This document shows, piece by piece, positions 53,726 to 62,449 of a DNA stretch of 64,000 bases. The notes below the pieces were generated by a model, which had not been told where the DNA came from, did no database searches, and saw only the letters and a list, made by a program, of their open reading frames with translations. Numbering within the stretch: position 1 is the first letter of the stretch; every line of letters starts with the position of its first letter. Source of the DNA: Brevibacillus parabrevis (GTDB taxonomy: Bacteria; Bacillota; Bacilli; Brevibacillales; Brevibacillaceae); assembly GCF_003710905.1 (NCBI RefSeq), contig NZ_RHHV01000021.1, forward strand, positions 1 through 64,000. The letters run 5' to 3'. A program made the translations under genes and the position numbers.

Positions 53726-53790
53726 TCGGATTCCTCCATCCATGTTGTGTTCTTTACTCATTTCGGCAAAGTGCCCTGTTGTACCTACCG

Positions 53791-55200
53791 CTATTTGATT
53801 CCCAGCCCGCGTTTTTTGCGGACAAGCGTAGAGATGTTCACGCCCAGCTTATCGGCACATTCTTGCATCGTACTGGATTCATGCAAAATTCGCTGGATGT
53901 ACTCCCGCTCAAACCGTTCGACCGCTTCTTTGAGCGGAAGAGCTTCTTCCATTTTGGCGAGATGCAAGGGGAGCGTGCTATGCTGCGCGCTGCGGATCGA
54001 GGCGGGAAGCTGGTCGTACGTAATCCGTCCGTTTTCACACATATGGTAGGAACGCTCGACTACGTTTTTCAGCTCCCGGACGTTTCCTGGCCAGTCGTAA
54101 TCGACCAGCGCTTCGAGCGCATCTGTTTCCAGACGAATTTCCAGTTGGTATTTCCACTCCAGCTTTTTTAAATAGTAGAAAATGAGGGCGGGTATATCCT
54201 CTCGCCGTTCCCGCAGGGGAGGGATGGTCAGCGACAGCACGTTCAGCCGGTAATACAAATCTTGGCGAAACGTCTTCTGCTCGACCATCGCCTCCAGATC
54301 GCTGTTGGTCGCCGCGATGATCCGCATATTGACCTGCCGCTGTGTTTTCCCTCCAAGTCTCCTGATTTTGCCGTCCTGCAACACGTTGAGCAGCTTGACT
54401 TGCAAGGGAAACGGCAAATCCCCGACCTCGTCGAGAAAAATCGTGCCGCTGTGCGCCAGTTCGAACAAACCTTCCTTCGCTTGGCTCGCCCCGGTGAACG
54501 CTCCTTTTTCATATCCAAACAACTCTGATTCCAGCAAATGATCGGGAATGGCTCCGCAGTTGATCTTGATAAACTCTCCCGGACGTCCGCTCTCCGCATG
54601 AATGTAATTCGCCAGCACATCTTTGCCGACGCCAGACTCGCCGAGCAACAGAACAGGAGAATCGTTCGCCGCAAACCGATTGGCGAGCGAGACAATCCGA
54701 TGCATCATGCTGCTGCGGTAAATGATTTGCCCGCCAGAGTCGAGATCGCTCTGAATCTGCTCCAGGGCGCGCTGAAAGGAAGAGTTGATTTGCCGCGTTT
54801 CCTCCAGCTCCTGTTGCAGCATGTTCAGCTCGGTAATATCGCGGACATTGCCGACGACGAACAGCAGCTCCTGATTTTGATCGAGCAGCGGCGTCGCCGT
54901 GTTGATGGCGGTGCGCCCATTTCCGTAGTGGATGACGACGCTGTGCGTCTGCTTGGTTGAGATCGCTCTGGCGGCTGAAGAGTCCGGCACCATGTGCATT
55001 TCTTTTTGCTCGATATAGCTGAAGTTGTTCAGGATGTCAGCGGGAATGCCGGTGATGTTCAAATACGCGTCATTGTACAGCAGCACGTAGCCGTTGCGGT
55101 CGCATATCGCCAAGCCGTCATGAGACGTTTTGAAAATCGTGGTGATCAGCTGGACAAGCTCTGTGTTGTCGCTTCCCTGAAAAAATTTGGTCTGATACAT
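53791..55200 (-). CDS. Sigma-54-dependent activator with PAS sensor
   Basis: A 469-residue enhancer-binding protein. An N-terminal PAS domain (DGLAICDRNGYVLLYNDAYL) is followed by a coiled linker. The AAA+ domain has Walker A LLGESGVGKDVL and the sigma-54 loop EKGAFTGA. The C-terminal helix-turn-helix is STMQECADKLGVNISTLVRK. Its architecture resembles RocR/BkdR-type regulators. It is divergent from the 2-oxo acid dehydrogenase operon, which has a perfect -24/-12 promoter, so it most likely activates that operon in response to a small metabolite. ATG follows AAGGGGGAACACC. Confidence 0.9.
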   Translation of the reverse strand: MYQTKFFQGSDNTELVQLITTIFKTSHDGLAICDRNGYVLLYNDAYLNITGIPADILNNFSYIEQKEMHMVPDSSAARAISTKQTHSVVIHYGNGRTAINTATPLLDQNQELLFVVGNVRDITELNMLQQELEETRQINSSFQRALEQIQSDLDSGGQIIYRSSMMHRIVSLANRFAANDSPVLLLGESGVGKDVLANYIHAESGRPGEFIKINCGAIPDHLLESELFGYEKGAFTGASQAKEGLFELAHSGTIFLDEVGDLPFPLQVKLLNVLQDGKIRRLGGKTQRQVNMRIIAATNSDLEAMVEQKTFRQDLYYRLNVLSLTIPPLRERREDIPALIFYYLKKLEWKYQLEIRLETDALEALVDYDWPGNVRELKNVVERSYHMCENGRITYDQLPASIRSAQHSTLPLHLAKMEEALPLKEAVERFEREYIQRILHESSTMQECADKLGVNISTLVRKKRGLGIK

Positions 55201-55257
55201 GGTGATGGTGTTCCCCCTTGGGCGGTGCTTACGGCTTGTATACGAAATAATCAGAAT

Positions 55258-55297
55258 TGATCATCTTTGCGCAAAAATGCATATGCAAAAATGATCA
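55258..55297. promoter_or_regulatory. Inverted-repeat enhancer between the divergent operons
   Basis: TGATCATCTTTGC (55258-55270) and GCAAAAATGATCA (55285-55297) form a 13-base inverted repeat with one mismatch. GCAAAAATG also repeats directly at 55271 and 55285. It is the likely binding site of the divergent sigma-54 activator, upstream of the -24 element. Confidence 0.65.
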
Positions 55298-55316
55298 TCG
55301 GCATCTTTCGGTCTGA

Positions 55317-55330
55317 TGAAACCGCTTTCA
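55317..55330 (+). promoter_or_regulatory. Perfect cre box next to the -24 element
   Basis: TGAAACCGCTTTCA matches the cre consensus TGWAANCGNTNWCA at every position. It ends 5 bases before the sigma-54 core. Confidence 0.82.
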
Positions 55331-55335
55331 GTCAC

Positions 55336-55352
55336 TTGGCACGCAACTTGCT
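55336..55352 (+). promoter_or_regulatory. Sigma-54 promoter of the 2-oxo acid dehydrogenase operon
   Basis: TTGGCAC, GCAAC, TTGCT: a consensus -24/-12 promoter 43 bases before the first ATG. Confidence 0.92.
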
Positions 55353-55394
55353 TATACATGATGGTGAACGATGCAGAAAGTGAGGGATGTTTGC

Positions 55395-56462
55395 ATGACT
55401 TCATTATATCAGGTATTGGCTCCTACGGGAGAGTTGACGCAAGACATCGAAGGGCGACTGGATGAATCCGTGATGATAAAGATGTATGAAAATATGGTGC
55501 TGGTGCGCTTGTTTGACCGCAAGTCGATCAATTTGCAGCGCCAGGGCCGGATGGGGACGTACGCCCCTTTTGAAGGACAAGAAGCTTCGCAGGTCGGAAG
55601 CGCGTTGGCACTTACACCGGGCGACTGGCTGTTTCCTACTTATCGCGATCATGCCGCCGCAATCGTGCACGGGCAATCGATGGCGCGCGTGTTTTTGTAC
55701 TGGATGGGTCATATGGAAGGCAGCATCAGTCCACAAGGCTTGAACGTCATGCCGCCCTGTGTCCCAATCGCCACGCAAATGATTCATGCGGTCGGAACGG
55801 CGTGGGCGAGCAAGCTGCAAAACGAGCAGCATGTCAGCCTCGCTTACTTTGGCGATGGAGCGACTTCGGAAGGCGACTTCCATGAGGCGTTGAACTTCGC
55901 GGGTGTTTTCAAAACGCCGACGATCTTTTTCTGCCAAAACAACGGCTATGCGATCAGCGTGCCTTTTTCCCAGCAATCGGCTTCGAAAACGATCGCCCAG
56001 CGTGCCGCCGCTTACGATATTCCCGGCGTGCGCATCGACGGCAACGATGTGTTCGCCGTCTGGCTGACGATGAAAGAAGCGATGGAACGCGCCCTGAACG
56101 GCGAAGGACCGACGTTGATCGAAGCGATCACGTACCGTTACGGCGCTCACACGACTGCAGACGATCCGAAAAAATACCGCGATCAGGAAAAATTGGCGGA
56201 GGAGTGGCGCACGGAGCGCGATCCGATCCAGCGTTTGCGTACGTTCCTCGTCCAGCGCGGACTGTGGAGCGATGCACAGGAGGCACAGCTGGTCGCCCGG
56301 GCGAATGAGCAGATCGATGCAGCATTGGTGGAAGCAGAGAGCTACCCGAAATCGCGGCCGGAAGACATGTTCAAGCACGTGTACGCAGAGCCGACATGGA
56401 TGGCGGAAGAGCAGGAGGGCGAGCTTGTGAAGCCAGCGAAAAAGGAGGACATCCCGGCATGA
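55395..56462 (+). CDS. 2-oxo acid dehydrogenase E1 alpha (PDH-like)
   Basis: A 355-residue thiamine diphosphate-binding subunit. The ThDP motif starts at FGDGATSEGDFHEALNFAG and ends CQNNGYAIS; YGAHTTADDPKKYRD holds the phosphorylation-loop equivalent. Together with E1 beta it decarboxylates a 2-oxo acid and reductively acylates the E2 lipoyl group. ATG 55395 follows GTGAGGG; an earlier in-frame start at 55371 is less well placed. Closest in feel to Bacillus PdhA, but sigma-54 control is typical of acetoin (aco) and branched-chain (bkd) operons, so the substrate is open. Confidence 0.88.
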   Translation: MTSLYQVLAPTGELTQDIEGRLDESVMIKMYENMVLVRLFDRKSINLQRQGRMGTYAPFEGQEASQVGSALALTPGDWLFPTYRDHAAAIVHGQSMARVFLYWMGHMEGSISPQGLNVMPPCVPIATQMIHAVGTAWASKLQNEQHVSLAYFGDGATSEGDFHEALNFAGVFKTPTIFFCQNNGYAISVPFSQQSASKTIAQRAAAYDIPGVRIDGNDVFAVWLTMKEAMERALNGEGPTLIEAITYRYGAHTTADDPKKYRDQEKLAEEWRTERDPIQRLRTFLVQRGLWSDAQEAQLVARANEQIDAALVEAESYPKSRPEDMFKHVYAEPTWMAEEQEGELVKPAKKEDIPA

Positions 56463-57442
56463 TTCGCAAATTGACGATGATTCAAGCGATTACCGAAGCG
56501 ATGGACCAAAAGCTCGCGGAAGACTCACGCGTCATGCTGCTTGGCGAGGATGTCGGCGTGAATGGCGGCGTTTTTCGCGCGACGGAAGATTTGATTCACA
56601 AGTATGGAGCCAATCGGGTCGTGGACACGCCGCTGTCGGAAGCTGGCATTATCGGGGCGGCGATCGGGATGGCGATGAACGGATTGATTCCGATTGTCGA
56701 GATTCAGTTTTTGGCTTTTATTTATCCGGGTTTTGAACAAATCGTCTCACACGCTGCCCGCATGCGTTACCGGACGCGCGGACAGTATCATGTGCCGATG
56801 GTGATTCGCACCCCGTACGGAGCAGGCATTCGCGGCCCCGAGCTGCACTCGGAAAGCGTCGAGACTTTTTTTGCCCACGTACCGGGTCTGAAAGTCGTTG
56901 CGCCGAGCACGCCGTATGATGCAAAAGGACTTTTGATCGCTGCCATCGAAGATCCCGACCCGGTTATTTTTTTGGAGCCGACCAAGCTGTACCGGGCGTT
57001 TAAAGAAGAAGTGCCGGAAGAAATGTACCGCGTGCCAATCGGCAAGGCGAAAGTGGTGCGCGAAGGGACAGATATCTCGATTTTTGCCTGGGGAGCCATG
57101 CTGCGCGTAGCGGAGGAAGCAGCCAAACAGCTCGAACGGGAGCAAGGAGCGAGCTGTGAAGTCGTCGACCTGCGAACCATCTATCCGCTGGATCGGGATG
57201 CGATCGTCGCCTCGCTGAAAAAGACCGGGCGTGCCGTCGTCGTCCATGAGGCGCACAAGACAGCGGGCATGGGGGCAGAGATCATTTCGATCATCAACGA
57301 TGAAGCGCTGATTTATTTGAAAGCGCCTGTGAAGCGGATTACCGGCTTTGACGTGCCTGTTCCGCAGTTCAGCATCGAGGACGATTATTTGCCGACGCCA
57401 GCGCGCGTCAAGAGCGGAATTGTGGAAACGCTTACGTTTTAG
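56459..57442 (+). CDS. 2-oxo acid dehydrogenase E1 beta
   Basis: A 327-residue transketolase-like subunit that pairs with E1 alpha. Typical segments are VMLLGEDVGVNGGVFRAT, DTPLSEAGIIGAAIGMA, TPYGAGIRGPELHSES and HEAHKTAGMGAEI. ATG 56459 follows AAGGAGGACATCC and overlaps the E1 alpha stop as ATGA, indicating translational coupling. The upstream in-frame start at 56396 lies inside E1 alpha and is rejected. Confidence 0.92.
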   Translation: MIRKLTMIQAITEAMDQKLAEDSRVMLLGEDVGVNGGVFRATEDLIHKYGANRVVDTPLSEAGIIGAAIGMAMNGLIPIVEIQFLAFIYPGFEQIVSHAARMRYRTRGQYHVPMVIRTPYGAGIRGPELHSESVETFFAHVPGLKVVAPSTPYDAKGLLIAAIEDPDPVIFLEPTKLYRAFKEEVPEEMYRVPIGKAKVVREGTDISIFAWGAMLRVAEEAAKQLEREQGASCEVVDLRTIYPLDRDAIVASLKKTGRAVVVHEAHKTAGMGAEIISIINDEALIYLKAPVKRITGFDVPVPQFSIEDDYLPTPARVKSGIVETLTF

Positions 57443-57460
57443 CGTAAAGGAGCGAGGGAC

Positions 57461-58816
57461 ATGGTGGAGTTTAAGCTCCCGGATGTGGGAGAAGGCATGC
57501 ATGAAGGCGAAATTTTGAAAGTGCTGGTGCGCGCTGGCGACTCTGTGGTGCATGATCAGCCTGTCATTGAAGTGCAAACGGATAAAGTCAACGCAGAGCT
57601 GTCCGCTCCGGCAACCGGAGTCGTCCAGGAAATTCGCATTGCGGAGGGCGATACGGTTGAGGTGGGAACGGTGCTCCTCGTCATCGATACAGGCAGTGCT
57701 GCGGGGGAAGTGAAGCAGAAATCGACCGGAAATGCGCCAGCCGCACCGGAGCAAGTTTCGCCCCCTGTCGTACCATCCAGACATCAGGCACGCCGTTCCT
57801 TGGCTACGCCATATGTGAGGCAGTTGGCGAGAGAAATGAAAATCGACATCGAACAAGTAGTCGGCACAGGTCCGGCGGGGCGCGTAACGGAAGAAGATTT
57901 GCGCTTGTTCGCCAGTGCCGGGCAAAAGCGTGCCTTGCAGGAAGTGTCTGCGACGTCGTTTGCAGTGGCGCCTCCCAAGGGAACAACAGCTCGCGAGGCG
58001 GAAGTTGTGGCGACTGCCAGCACTAGCACTACCGATACAGCACCAGCAGCGGAAAAAGGGACTGCACTGGGGAGCAAGGAAGCTTTTGCCGCGATGCCGG
58101 GAGAAAGCGCAAACAGCATCGAGCGAATCCCGCTCAAAGGCATTCGCAAAAAAATTGCCGAGCACATGGTCAAATCGGTCACGATCATTCCACACGTCAC
58201 TTCCGTCGATGAACTGGAAATGGATCAGTTGCTGGCTCTGCGGGAAAAGCTGAAACCGCACGCGGAGAAAAAAGAAGTCAAGCTGACGTTCCTGCCGTTT
58301 TTTATCAAGGCACTGGTCATTGCGCTCAAAGAATATCCGGTGATGAATGCTTCCATCGACGATGCCACGAACGAAATTTTGCTGAAGCGCTTTTACCATA
58401 TCGGCATCGCTACCGATACGCCGGACGGACTGATCGTGCCTGTGATCAAGGACGCGGACAAGAAGTCGATTTTTCAACTGGCAAAAGAAATCAAACACCT
58501 CGCCGAACTCGCCCGGGAAGGCAAACTGACGCTTGCGCAAATTACAGGCGGAACGTTTACGATCAGCAATGTCGGACCTGTAGGCGGGCTGCAGGCAACG
58601 CCGATTATCAATCATCCGGAAGTGGCGATTTTGGCCTTGCACAAAATGGAGAAGCGCTGGGTCGTGCGCGAGGATGAAGGCGTGATTCGCCAGATGATGA
58701 ACATGTCGCTGTCTTTTGACCATCGCCTGATCGATGGAGTGACAGCCGTTCGCTTCACGAACCGGATCAAGGAGTTGCTCGAAGACCCAAATTTGTTGTT
58801 TGCGGAGATGGTCTAG
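57461..58816 (+). CDS. 2-oxo acid dehydrogenase E2, dihydrolipoyl acyltransferase
   Basis: A 451-residue core subunit. A single lipoyl domain (1-80) carries the modified Lys42 in VQTDKVNAE. A flexible Ala/Pro/Thr linker leads to the subunit-binding domain (TPYVRQLAREMKIDIEQVVG, about 110-150) and a second linker. The catalytic domain ends with SFDHRLIDG, with His421 and Asp425 as active-site residues. It transfers the acyl group from lipoamide to CoA. It starts 18 bases after E1 beta and is followed directly by E3. Confidence 0.92.
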   Translation: MVEFKLPDVGEGMHEGEILKVLVRAGDSVVHDQPVIEVQTDKVNAELSAPATGVVQEIRIAEGDTVEVGTVLLVIDTGSAAGEVKQKSTGNAPAAPEQVSPPVVPSRHQARRSLATPYVRQLAREMKIDIEQVVGTGPAGRVTEEDLRLFASAGQKRALQEVSATSFAVAPPKGTTAREAEVVATASTSTTDTAPAAEKGTALGSKEAFAAMPGESANSIERIPLKGIRKKIAEHMVKSVTIIPHVTSVDELEMDQLLALREKLKPHAEKKEVKLTFLPFFIKALVIALKEYPVMNASIDDATNEILLKRFYHIGIATDTPDGLIVPVIKDADKKSIFQLAKEIKHLAELAREGKLTLAQITGGTFTISNVGPVGGLQATPIINHPEVAILALHKMEKRWVVREDEGVIRQMMNMSLSFDHRLIDGVTAVRFTNRIKELLEDPNLLFAEMV

Positions 58817-60244
58817 ATGGTAGTCGGAGAAATCGCAATCGAAACAGACGTAGTCGTGATCGGAGGCGGACCGGGCGGGTATGCAGCTGCTATTCGCCTG
58901 GGTCAGTTGGGGCAATCGGTCGTGTTGATTGAAAAAGAAGCGTTGGGCGGGGTGTGCCTGAACCGGGGCTGCATTCCCTCGAAAGCACTGATTCACGCCG
59001 CAAGCGAATTTCATAAGCTGGCTGGGTTGGGAAAGTTGGGCATCAGGCTGCCGGAAGGAAACGCTTCGTTTCAGTTGGCTGACTGGCATACATGGAAAGA
59101 GTCTGTCGTTTCTCAATTGAGCCAGGGTGTGGAGCAGCTTTGCAAAGCGAACGGAGTGACTGTCGTCAAAGGCTCCGCGACTTTTCTCTCAGCGGATCGG
59201 ATCGGCGTCGAGACGGGGGGAGACTTCGAGACGTACAAATTCCGGCAGGCGATCATCGCGACAGGATCACGGCCGTTTGTACCGCAGTCTTTGGCCACGG
59301 ATCACGAGTCGATCCTCGATTCCAGCGACCTGTTGAACTTGCAGGAATTGCCGGGGACGCTTGCGATCATCGGCGGCGGCTACATCGGGATGGAGCTGGG
59401 CATGGCGTATGCCAAACTGGGAACAAAAGTAACAGTCGTGGAAGCCGCCAACAGCATTTTGCCACAAACGGCTTCGCATCTGACCCAGGAAGTGCGCAAG
59501 CAAGCGAAACAGTTGGGAATCACCTTGAAAACGGCGACAAAAGTCGAGAGCATGTCGCGCGGAGATGGTGGTGTGACCGTAGCGCTTTTCTCGGAAGCAA
59601 ACGGTCGCGAAGAACTGACCGTCGACAAAGCAGGCGTCACCATCGGACGAGTGCCTAATACGGGCGAAATCGGGCTTGGACAGGCAGGCGTCAACGTCGA
59701 CGAAAGAGGCCATATTCCCGTCGATGCTTTTTGCCGGACGAACCAGCCGCACATTTTTGCCATCGGCGATGTAACTCCTGGGCCTGCTTTGGCGCATCGC
59801 GCGTCCAAACAGGGCATCGTCGCTGCCGAGGTGATCGCGGACTTGCCAAGCAGCATGGATTCGCCGTACGTCCCGTATGTCATTTTTACAGACCCGCCGA
59901 TTGCAGGCGTAGGCTTGACGCGAACAGAGGCGGAAGGATTGGGCCATCGTGTCAAGGCTGCTTCCTTCCCGTATCGGGCAAACGGCAAGGCGCTGACTTT
60001 GGGGGAACGGGAAGGCTTTGCAGAGGTGATCGTCGAGGAAGACACGCATTTGTTGTTGGGGATGCACGTAGTAGGGGCCGATGCGCCCAATCTGATCGGG
60101 GAAGGCGTCCTGGCGCTAGAGCTGGCAGCGCGAGTCGAGGATTTGGCTTTAACGATTCACCCGCATCCGACTTTGAGCGAGGTGTGGCTGGAAGCAGCAG
60201 AAGCCGTCCTCGGGCACGCCATCCATATGGTCAACAAAAAATAG
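58817..60244 (+). CDS. lpd: Dihydrolipoamide dehydrogenase (E3)
   Basis: A 475-residue FAD enzyme that reoxidises the lipoyl group with NAD+. The FAD motif is VVVIGGGPGGYAAAIRL, the redox pair Cys47/Cys52 lies in GGVCLNRGCIPSKAL, the NAD motif is AIIGGGYIGMELG and the C-terminal active-site segment is HPHPTLSE. Its ATG touches the E2 stop (TAGATG), so the operon encodes a full complex. It is probably dedicated to this operon. Confidence 0.93.
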   Translation: MVVGEIAIETDVVVIGGGPGGYAAAIRLGQLGQSVVLIEKEALGGVCLNRGCIPSKALIHAASEFHKLAGLGKLGIRLPEGNASFQLADWHTWKESVVSQLSQGVEQLCKANGVTVVKGSATFLSADRIGVETGGDFETYKFRQAIIATGSRPFVPQSLATDHESILDSSDLLNLQELPGTLAIIGGGYIGMELGMAYAKLGTKVTVVEAANSILPQTASHLTQEVRKQAKQLGITLKTATKVESMSRGDGGVTVALFSEANGREELTVDKAGVTIGRVPNTGEIGLGQAGVNVDERGHIPVDAFCRTNQPHIFAIGDVTPGPALAHRASKQGIVAAEVIADLPSSMDSPYVPYVIFTDPPIAGVGLTRTEAEGLGHRVKAASFPYRANGKALTLGEREGFAEVIVEEDTHLLLGMHVVGADAPNLIGEGVLALELAARVEDLALTIHPHPTLSEVWLEAAEAVLGHAIHMVNKK

Positions 60245-60250
60245 GGGAAG

Positions 60251-60290
60251 ACAACCTCCTTCGCTCAGCAACGGGCGGGGAGGTTTTTTG
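60251..60290 (+). terminator. Terminator of the 2-oxo acid dehydrogenase operon
   Basis: AACCTCC and GGAGGTT form a stem with a long loop, then six T. Confidence 0.75.
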
Positions 60291-60364
60291 CTGCTATTCA
60301 TGGGTTTCCCCCGCTTGGAACAGCTCAACAAGCCAGCTGCCAGGCTGAGAGTGACACTCCCGTC

Positions 60365-60387
60365 TACTTTTGCGAGGGTCAAAAGTA
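60365..60387. promoter_or_regulatory. Perfect inverted repeat upstream of the flavoprotein gene
   Basis: TACTTTTG, 7 bases, CAAAAGTA. It lies 75 bases before the next coding start and is not followed by a T run, so an operator is more likely than a terminator. The binding protein is unknown. Confidence 0.45.
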
Positions 60388-60461
60388 TATGTTTTCCAAT
60401 CCTAAAGCAGACTAAGGAAGAAACGGTTTTTTCGACTAGCGGAACAGAGGGGGTGACCACA

Positions 60462-61877
60462 ATGGAGAAATGGATGACGATTGGCATCGGCGCAAGCATG
60501 GGAGCGTTCCTCGCCCTCGTTTTGTTGGCGATGGTCGCGTTTGCCTGTTCGAGAACGGTGATCAGCTGGGTAGTCGGCCGCTTTACGAAAAGGCTGATGA
60601 ACGATCGCTACCCGGAAAACATTTGGGAGATCGTTTCCGCGCTGACCAAAATCTCTCCCGCGAAAGTGCTGGAAAACAGTTTGCGCGCATCGGAAGGAAT
60701 CGCCATCGAAAGGCCGTTCGGCAGCCCGCGAAAGTTTCTGAATTACGACGGTCTCGTTTTTTCTCCGGCGCAATTGGCTGTCCTGCCTGCTCACGAGGAT
60801 GCACAAGTCGATACGCAGCTTACGATCGGCCCGATGGCAAAGAAGCCGTTGACCTTGCAAATCCCGCTTTTGTCTGGCGGTTTGGGATACGGGGTTGGCG
60901 TCTCGGAAAAGGCGAAAATCGCCATCGCCAAGGGCACGGCTGCGGTAGGGACGGTGACCAATACGGGAGAAGGCGGATTCTTACCCGAAGAAAGAGAAAA
61001 CGCAAAATATTTGATCTATCAATATCACTCGGCGACGTGGTCGAAAAGCCCGGAGATTCTTCGGCAAGCGGATGCCATTGAAATTCGGATGGGCCAAGGC
61101 GCTACGGCTGGAGCGGCTACGTTTATCCCCAGTTGGGAGCTGAAAGGCAAGGCCAGTCAAATCATGGAGCTTCCGGATGTAGAATATGCCGTCATTCCGT
61201 CCAAACATAAGGAGGTTCAGCAACCACAAGACTTGCGCAAACTCGTCGATCAGCTGCGTTCCTTGACGGAAGGCGTACCGATCGGGGTGAAGATGTGCGC
61301 CAGCGCCAAAATGGAAGCCGACCTGGAAGTCGCGATTTCCGCCGGGGTGGATTTTATCAGTCTCGACGGAGGACAAGCCGGATACAAGGGAAATGCGCCG
61401 ATCCTTCAGGATGATGTTGGCTTGCCGACGATTTATGCCGTGACGCGTGCGGTTCGCTACTTGCAACAGCGCAAGGTCAAGGACAAAATCACGCTATTGA
61501 GCGGAGGCGGTTACGCTACGCCGGGGGAGTGCCTTAAAGCGATGGCATTGGGGGTCGACGGGGTTTACTTCGGAACCGCGCTGCTCTGGGCGATGACGCA
61601 CGATCAAGTGATAAAAGTCGTTCCGTGGGAGCCGCCTACCCAGCTGCTCTTTTATTCCGGCCGTTTTCAAAAGGAGTTCAACGTGCAAGAAGGAGCCAAG
61701 TATTTGGAGAACTTTTTCCGTTCTTTTATCGATGAAATGCGGATCGCGACCCTCGCCCTCGGCAAAACGTCGTTTCGTCAGGTGAGCATCGAGGATTTGG
61801 CCGCTCTGGACAGCATGACCAGCAAAGTCACACGCATTCCGCTCGCTTGCTACCCGCGTGTCCACCGCAGCCGTTAA
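60462..61877 (+). CDS. FMN-binding glutamate synthase-like protein with membrane anchor
   Basis: A 471-residue protein. One N-terminal membrane segment (about 5-28) precedes the glutamate synthase alpha-subunit FMN barrel: GGLGYGVGVSEKAKIAIAKG, TNTGEGGFLPEERE, QYHSATWSKSPEIL, IEIRMGQGATAGAA and FISLDGGQAGYKGNAP. The glutaminase and 3Fe-4S parts of GltB are absent, so it is the stand-alone membrane type whose reaction is unsettled. ATG 60462 follows AGAGGGGGTGACC; upstream in-frame starts lie across the preceding terminator region. It appears monocistronic. Confidence 0.85.
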   Translation: MEKWMTIGIGASMGAFLALVLLAMVAFACSRTVISWVVGRFTKRLMNDRYPENIWEIVSALTKISPAKVLENSLRASEGIAIERPFGSPRKFLNYDGLVFSPAQLAVLPAHEDAQVDTQLTIGPMAKKPLTLQIPLLSGGLGYGVGVSEKAKIAIAKGTAAVGTVTNTGEGGFLPEERENAKYLIYQYHSATWSKSPEILRQADAIEIRMGQGATAGAATFIPSWELKGKASQIMELPDVEYAVIPSKHKEVQQPQDLRKLVDQLRSLTEGVPIGVKMCASAKMEADLEVAISAGVDFISLDGGQAGYKGNAPILQDDVGLPTIYAVTRAVRYLQQRKVKDKITLLSGGGYATPGECLKAMALGVDGVYFGTALLWAMTHDQVIKVVPWEPPTQLLFYSGRFQKEFNVQEGAKYLENFFRSFIDEMRIATLALGKTSFRQVSIEDLAALDSMTSKVTRIPLACYPRVHRSR

Positions 61878-61985
61878 ATGAGACAAAAATAGTGGCTGAA
61901 TCCAGTCAACAAGGCTGCAAATTTATGGCAGAGGCCCCCTCACCCGAGCGTAACCAAGGCATAGTATGTAGCAAGGAGGTGAGGC

Positions 61986-62279
61986 ATGATGACCTTTACA
62001 CTTGCTGACTGGATGATTTATACGATATGGGCCATTTTTGGACTCATGATGATCGATTTTCTCATCGTCCTGTTCCGTTCGTTCTGGGCAGGCTCGGTCA
62101 ACCCGTCCTTTGTCTTGGGCTATTTGAAGGACATTCTTTATTATGTATTGCCATTAAACATTATCGTTTCCATGATTGTCATCGACCCGAGCGGGTATAT
62201 TCTTGTCGTTTGGTACTTCATCTGCGGCTTGGCTGTCATTGTGAAGTACCTGCTTGACATTATCAAACGATTTGCATAA
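61986..62279 (+). CDS. Small membrane protein of unknown function
   Basis: A 97-residue hydrophobic protein with three likely membrane segments (about 8-28, 45-62, 66-90). The strong ribosome site CAAGGAGGTGAGGC sits before tandem ATG codons, either of which may be used. No family is recognised. It precedes the AAA+ protease gene by 170 bases in the same direction, so cotranscription is possible but a weak hairpin lies between. Confidence 0.7.
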   Translation: MMTFTLADWMIYTIWAIFGLMMIDFLIVLFRSFWAGSVNPSFVLGYLKDILYYVLPLNIIVSMIVIDPSGYILVVWYFICGLAVIVKYLLDIIKRFA

Positions 62280-62325
62280 GCAACAGGTTGGCCTTCCATC
62301 CCGGTGGGCTGTTCGTTCTTTTTGA
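62280..62325 (+). terminator. Weak hairpin with T run after the small membrane protein gene
   Basis: AACAG...CTGTT with inner GGCC/GGT pairing precedes TTCTTTTTG. The stem has mismatches, so it may only attenuate. Confidence 0.35.
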
Positions 62326-62449
62326 AACACGACCTTGATAGTGAGAGAAGAGGAGCGTCAAAGAGTACGATCGGTTTCCTTCTGGCTGGATAGACCTCCT
62401 TGCGACTTTCCAACAAAAATTCAAAATTTTCCGTAAAGGAAGTAGGTCC

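Noticed and set aside
56747..59116. Long open frame (789 codons) on the minus strand across the E1 beta, E2 and E3 genes
   Set aside because: It is antisense to three well-supported genes and has the His/Arg/Gln-rich composition of a shadow frame in GC-rich DNA; no family motif seen.
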